Positions 60,828 to 64,000 of a stretch of 64,000 nt of DNA are shown here, in pieces. Below the pieces are notes generated by a model that was not told the origin of the DNA, did not search any database, and saw nothing but the letters and a program-made list of their open reading frames with translations. Source of the stretch: Shinella sp. Lineage in GTDB: Bacteria > Pseudomonadota > Alphaproteobacteria > Rhizobiales > Rhizobiaceae. The stretch is taken from NCBI GenBank assembly GCA_003248775.1, contig QFQX01000022.1, positions 4,689 to 68,688 on the forward strand, in the 5' to 3' direction. The translations under genes were made by a program, and so were the position numbers. The number at the start of each line of letters is the position of its first letter. Position 1 is the stretch's first letter.

Positions 60828-61276
60828 GGCAGATTGTATACGGCGATGCTCAAGATCTAATCGCATGGGCGGTCGAGCGCATCGGCGGGTACGAATTTCG
60901 CCCCGACGCCAAAGCCATCGGTGTGCAAAGTGATGAACATCTGGTTGGTGTCGTCGTCTTCGACAATCATTCGCCGGGATCCTGCTGTATCAGCGTGGCG
61001 TCAGACGGAAGCTCGAGGTGGCTCAACCGCGTTTTCCTGATCCATGTTTTCGCCTATCCGTTCATCCAGCTTCAATATCGTCGCCTGACAGCTCTCATTT
61101 CGGAGAGCAACGCACCCTCCATACGGTTCTGTGAAAGCTGCGGCTTTCAACGAGAGGGTATCCTGCGCGAGGGCGCGCCGGGCGGTGAGGATATGCTGGT
61201 TTATGGCCTGCTGCGGAGAGACTGCCGGTTTCTGCCCGAGCGTTTCGCTGGAAAAGTCGGGCGTCCCGCGGTATAA
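60824..61276 (+). CDS. GNAT family N-acetyltransferase encoded among virion genes
   Basis: A 150-residue GNAT protein. The late segment SNAPSIRFCESCGFQREGILREG is the conserved C-terminal arm of this fold, as in RimI-type enzymes. The acetyl-CoA pyrophosphate loop is less canonical. Being in a coupled cluster of structural genes it may modify a virion or host protein. Substrate unknown. Confidence 0.8.
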   Translation: MRQIVYGDAQDLIAWAVERIGGYEFRPDAKAIGVQSDEHLVGVVVFDNHSPGSCCISVASDGSSRWLNRVFLIHVFAYPFIQLQYRRLTALISESNAPSIRFCESCGFQREGILREGAPGGEDMLVYGLLRRDCRFLPERFAGKVGRPAV

Positions 61277-61326
61277 CAGGCCGATTTCGCGCAGGAGTGC
61301 GACCCTCTGTCAAAGAAGGCCGTGCC

Positions 61327-62496
61327 ATGAAAAGCAGCGCATCTGCCCCCGATCCAGATCCGAATATCGGCGTCGCCGCCCTCAAGCAGGCGGAGACCGG
61401 TGAACAGTGGCTGTCCTTTGCCAAGGACGCATTTGCCGTTTCGCAGGATCGGCAGGCCGAGCTCGATGCGCTTACCAAGAAGGTTACGGAACAACAGCTC
61501 GGACTGGCGACGGATCAGGCGAATTGGGCGCGCGATGATCGCCAGCGGTACGAGGACGTCTACAAGCCGATCGAGGACAAGTTCATCGATACGGCGACGA
61601 ACTACGCAACGGAAGAGCGACAGGGTGAAGCCGCGGCAGAAGCGCGTGCCGACGTGCAGACCGCTGCAGCGAACGCGCGGCAGGCAACCGAGCGGAACAA
61701 CGCTGCAATGGGGATCAACCCCAATTCAGGCCGGGCTGCGGGCGTTCAGGCAACCACGGACATGAATATCGCGTTGGCTGAGGCTGGCGCTGCGAACACA
61801 GCTAGACAGTCCGTGCGTGACAAGGGGTTGGCACTGCAGGCCGATGTGGTCAATCTCGGCAAGGGCTTGCCCGCGACTGCCGCCGCAGGCGCGGCTGGCA
61901 GTGTTTCCGCCAGCGGCACCGCCCTCTCCGGCACGCAGGCTTCCAATGCACAAGCCTTGGCGGCACCCAGCATCGTCTCTCAAGGCTATCAGGGGGCAAT
62001 GAGCGGTTACGCCGGCATGGGATCGACGCTGAACCAGCAGTATGGCCTTCAGCTCGACGCTTGGCGGACCCAGCAGCAGCTCGATGCACAGAACGCCGGT
62101 GGACTGGGTTCCTTCCTCGGCGGCATCACGGGCTTGTTGTTCAAGTCCGATGAGAACGTCAAGCATGATGTCGAGGACATCCCCGAAGGCGCCGGTCTTG
62201 ACGCTGTTCGGAACATGCCCGTTACCGAATGGACCTATGATGAGGGTGAGGGAGATGGCGGACGTCACGTCGGGCCAATGGCTCAGGACTTCCAGCGCGA
62301 GACCGGCAAGGGAGATGGGCGCTCGATCGCTGTTCAGGATGCAATCGGCGTCACTATGAAGGCCGTGCAGGATCTGGATCAGAAGATTGATGCGCTGGCC
62401 GATGTGGTCGCCATTGGGCTCGGCCGAGGTGACACCGGACGGCAGAAAAAGAAACAGCCGACCGCGATCGGTATTTCGATGAAGGAAGCTGCATAA
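61327..62496 (+). CDS. tail fibre/virion protein with S74 intramolecular chaperone
   Basis: A 389-residue protein. Residues 1-130 are helical and Gln/Ala-rich, 130-265 low-complexity Ala/Gly, then a Peptidase_S74 type domain (about 274-345): Ser274 and Lys279 in SDENVKHD have the 5-residue spacing of the self-cleaving dyad in endosialidases. A DQKIDALADVVA coiled end follows. The domain guides trimerisation and is cut off. ATG 61327 chosen. Confidence 0.78.
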   Translation: MKSSASAPDPDPNIGVAALKQAETGEQWLSFAKDAFAVSQDRQAELDALTKKVTEQQLGLATDQANWARDDRQRYEDVYKPIEDKFIDTATNYATEERQGEAAAEARADVQTAAANARQATERNNAAMGINPNSGRAAGVQATTDMNIALAEAGAANTARQSVRDKGLALQADVVNLGKGLPATAAAGAAGSVSASGTALSGTQASNAQALAAPSIVSQGYQGAMSGYAGMGSTLNQQYGLQLDAWRTQQQLDAQNAGGLGSFLGGITGLLFKSDENVKHDVEDIPEGAGLDAVRNMPVTEWTYDEGEGDGGRHVGPMAQDFQRETGKGDGRSIAVQDAIGVTMKAVQDLDQKIDALADVVAIGLGRGDTGRQKKKQPTAIGISMKEAA

Positions 62497-63974
62497 TGGC
62501 GGGAATTGGTATCGGCCTAGGTGGGTTCATGGACGGCTTCACACGCGGCATGGATGCCCGCGCGGCCATGGATGATCGCAAACGCAACAAGGTGCTGCAG
62601 GAAAGGCAAGACGCCGAATACAATCGCGTGGTCGGTCAGCGGAATGAAATCGATGCGATCAATTCAGGCGCCCGCGCGGAGTTCGACAAGCGTGTCTCTG
62701 CCGGCACCGAAAAGCCCGACAACTTCGACCAGTTCTGGTCGGGCTATGCCCTGCCCAAGCTGAAGAACACGTATCTCTCGCAGGGTAACATGGAGATGGC
62801 CGATAAGGTTCAGGCATGGGGTGAAAGCGAAGATGCGAAGGCGGGCGCCAAGTTCGCGATGAGCGCCCTGACCAAGGCGCAGACCGGAGACGTTGCCGGC
62901 GCACTGGCGGACGCCACCGAAGCTGGTAAGCGCAAGGGCTATATCAGCCATGGATTTGAGATAAAGGGGCAGGACACGATCGTCGATCAGAACGGCAAGC
63001 TTCAGGGCTATCGCCTGTACATGAAGGGGCCGGATGGAAAAGACATCCAGCAGGACCTGCCTCTCGGCCAGGTTCCGAAGATGATCGCAACCTATCTCAA
63101 TCCGGAAGCGGCTTGGCAGACGCAGGTTGAGGCGCAAGCCGCCGAGACCAAGCGCCAGCAGGAGCTCCAGGACTACAGGGCAAAAAAGGGGATAGATCAG
63201 GAGTTCGGCACCGGCAGCAACCAAAAGAAGGCTCGAAGCGATGCCATCGAAACCCTGCGCAAGCGGATGGACGGCGGCCTTGCCGGCGACGAAACGAAGT
63301 TCGATGATCTGCCCCGCGAAGAGCAGGAACGGCTTATCGCTACTGAAACGGAGTTGCAGGCCGGACAGCCCGGCACCGGCGTTCCCCAACAACCCGGATC
63401 ACAACGGTCCGGCCGCAAGGTCCTTGTCGACAAAGCGACGGGTCAGCCCGTTCCGCCGCCGTCGAGCCAGCGCTCCGCCGCCGCTCCTTCCGCCTCTCCC
63501 TCCGCCGGAACCGACCGCGCCACGCCTGGCCAGTCGCCGGCGCCGACAGGAAAAGACAACGTCCGCGCACCTGGGATCGTCGATCGTTTCACCCGCGGCA
63601 TCAGTCGAGAGATGAATATTTTGTCGGGCCGGGAAGAGGCTCCTTCCCGCACCATGTCAGAATCCCAGAAGCGCTTTCTCTTCGGGAAGGCGGCCGATCC
63701 GGATTTCGACGCCAGGGAGCAGATGGGCATCAACCTCCGTCCGCAGCATGGCAGCCTTCGGGACCGCTCCGCTCCGCAGCAGTCTGGCAACGACGAGGTT
63801 TCCAGCCTCATACAGGAATCCGACGCCGCCATCTCCGACGGCCAGCAGCCCGAGCGCGTCGCGGAAGGCCTGTTGCAAAACGGCATCCCGAAGGAGCAAT
63901 GGCCTACCTCGCTCCGTGAAGCGTTAGGCCGGATCGACATTCATCGCATCCATATCATGGCTGCGATGAGATGA
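62496..63974 (+). CDS. large phage virion protein, unknown
   Basis: A 492-residue protein with a helical, charged N-terminal 170 residues, an OB-like middle, a Gln/Lys-rich coiled part (AEAQAAETKRQQELQ-like) and a Pro/Ser/Ala linker (about 290-360). It starts on the stop of the previous gene (TAATG) and the next gene overlaps its end (ATGA). Could be an internal virion or ejection protein; unproven. Confidence 0.6.
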   Translation: MAGIGIGLGGFMDGFTRGMDARAAMDDRKRNKVLQERQDAEYNRVVGQRNEIDAINSGARAEFDKRVSAGTEKPDNFDQFWSGYALPKLKNTYLSQGNMEMADKVQAWGESEDAKAGAKFAMSALTKAQTGDVAGALADATEAGKRKGYISHGFEIKGQDTIVDQNGKLQGYRLYMKGPDGKDIQQDLPLGQVPKMIATYLNPEAAWQTQVEAQAAETKRQQELQDYRAKKGIDQEFGTGSNQKKARSDAIETLRKRMDGGLAGDETKFDDLPREEQERLIATETELQAGQPGTGVPQQPGSQRSGRKVLVDKATGQPVPPPSSQRSAAAPSASPSAGTDRATPGQSPAPTGKDNVRAPGIVDRFTRGISREMNILSGREEAPSRTMSESQKRFLFGKAADPDFDAREQMGINLRPQHGSLRDRSAPQQSGNDEVSSLIQESDAAISDGQQPERVAEGLLQNGIPKEQWPTSLREALGRIDIHRIHIMAAMR

Positions 63975-64000
63975 ATGACGCCTTGGAAGTGGACGATCCT
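63971..64000 (+). CDS. start of the next virion gene (partial)
   Basis: ATG at 63971 overlaps the TGA at 63972-63974. The frame is open to the window end (MNDALEVDDP). The coupling matches the rest of the operon. Ten codons are too few to name it. Confidence 0.5.
   Translation, partial: MNDALEVDDP

Larger units (their letters stand above)
51862..64000. mobile_element. prophage, left part
   Basis: From the tRNA-Pro 3' half to the window end every gene is phage-like: a lysis module on the minus strand and virion genes on the plus strand. The element continues to the right. No integrase, repressor, terminase or portal lies in this part. Absence of tape measure, tail sheath and tube genes so far suggests a short-tailed phage; this is an inference. 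Confidence 0.88.

Overview
The window is a stretch of chromosome from an alphaproteobacterium of the Rhizobiaceae (Rhizobium/Agrobacterium/Neorhizobium type), high in GC. The lipid A/ribosomal gene order, the general amino-acid transporter aapJQMP, a phasin, EipB, DUF3126 and the bacteria-like transglutaminase cysteine peptidases all point there. I cannot name a species from the sequence. It divides into a conserved core (1 to about 51,860) and the left part of an integrated phage (about 51,862 to the window end).

Core, left to right: the end of a patatin-like lipase, a CBS-pair protein, a rhomboid protease, a candidate small RNA and a tandem-PilZ protein; a secreted BTLCP peptidase, a membrane-anchored unknown and a D,D-carboxypeptidase with a SPOR domain; a zinc-homeostasis block (znuA facing znuC-znuB-zur, plus a COG0523 GTPase gene), in which near-identical Zur-type palindromes lie before znuA/znuC and before the GTPase. 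A long leftward block follows, rpsB-tsf-pyrH-frr-uppS-cdsA-rseP-bamA-lpxD-fabZ-lpxA-lpxI-lpxB. It links translation, pyrimidine supply, isoprenoid and phospholipid precursors, outer-membrane protein assembly and lipid A synthesis.

From 25.8 to 51 kb lie eipB, a RidA-like protein, a glycerophosphodiesterase, a FemAB-like acetyltransferase, a HIT protein, a 42-residue membrane protein, a DUF1989 enzyme divergent from a LysR regulator, AzlCD, clpS-clpA, a phasin, DUF3126, cysE, an enoyl-CoA hydratase, an M15/PG-binding protein, an NDUFS6-like zinc-finger protein, a flavin monooxygenase, metC and aapJQMP. A second BTLCP peptidase, a tRNA-Arg(TCT) gene and an NDUFS4-like complex I subunit close the core.

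Prophage: at 51,862 there is a 3' half of tRNA-Pro(TGG) with no 5' half, which marks attL. To its right a leftward lysis module (small membrane proteins, 3TM holin, membrane-anchored GH108 lysin) is divergent from a rightward structural operon. That operon holds an N4-gp56-type major capsid protein, adaptor-like proteins, a collar-domain fibre, a DUF4376 protein, a large tail-like protein, a GNAT enzyme, an S74 auto-chaperone fibre and a large unknown virion protein, and it runs off the window. A perfect 12-bp inverted repeat sits in the divergent intergenic region, one copy 25-28 bp before each first gene. Terminase, portal, integrase and the repressor are not in the window and should lie to the right, ending at an intact tRNA-Pro gene.
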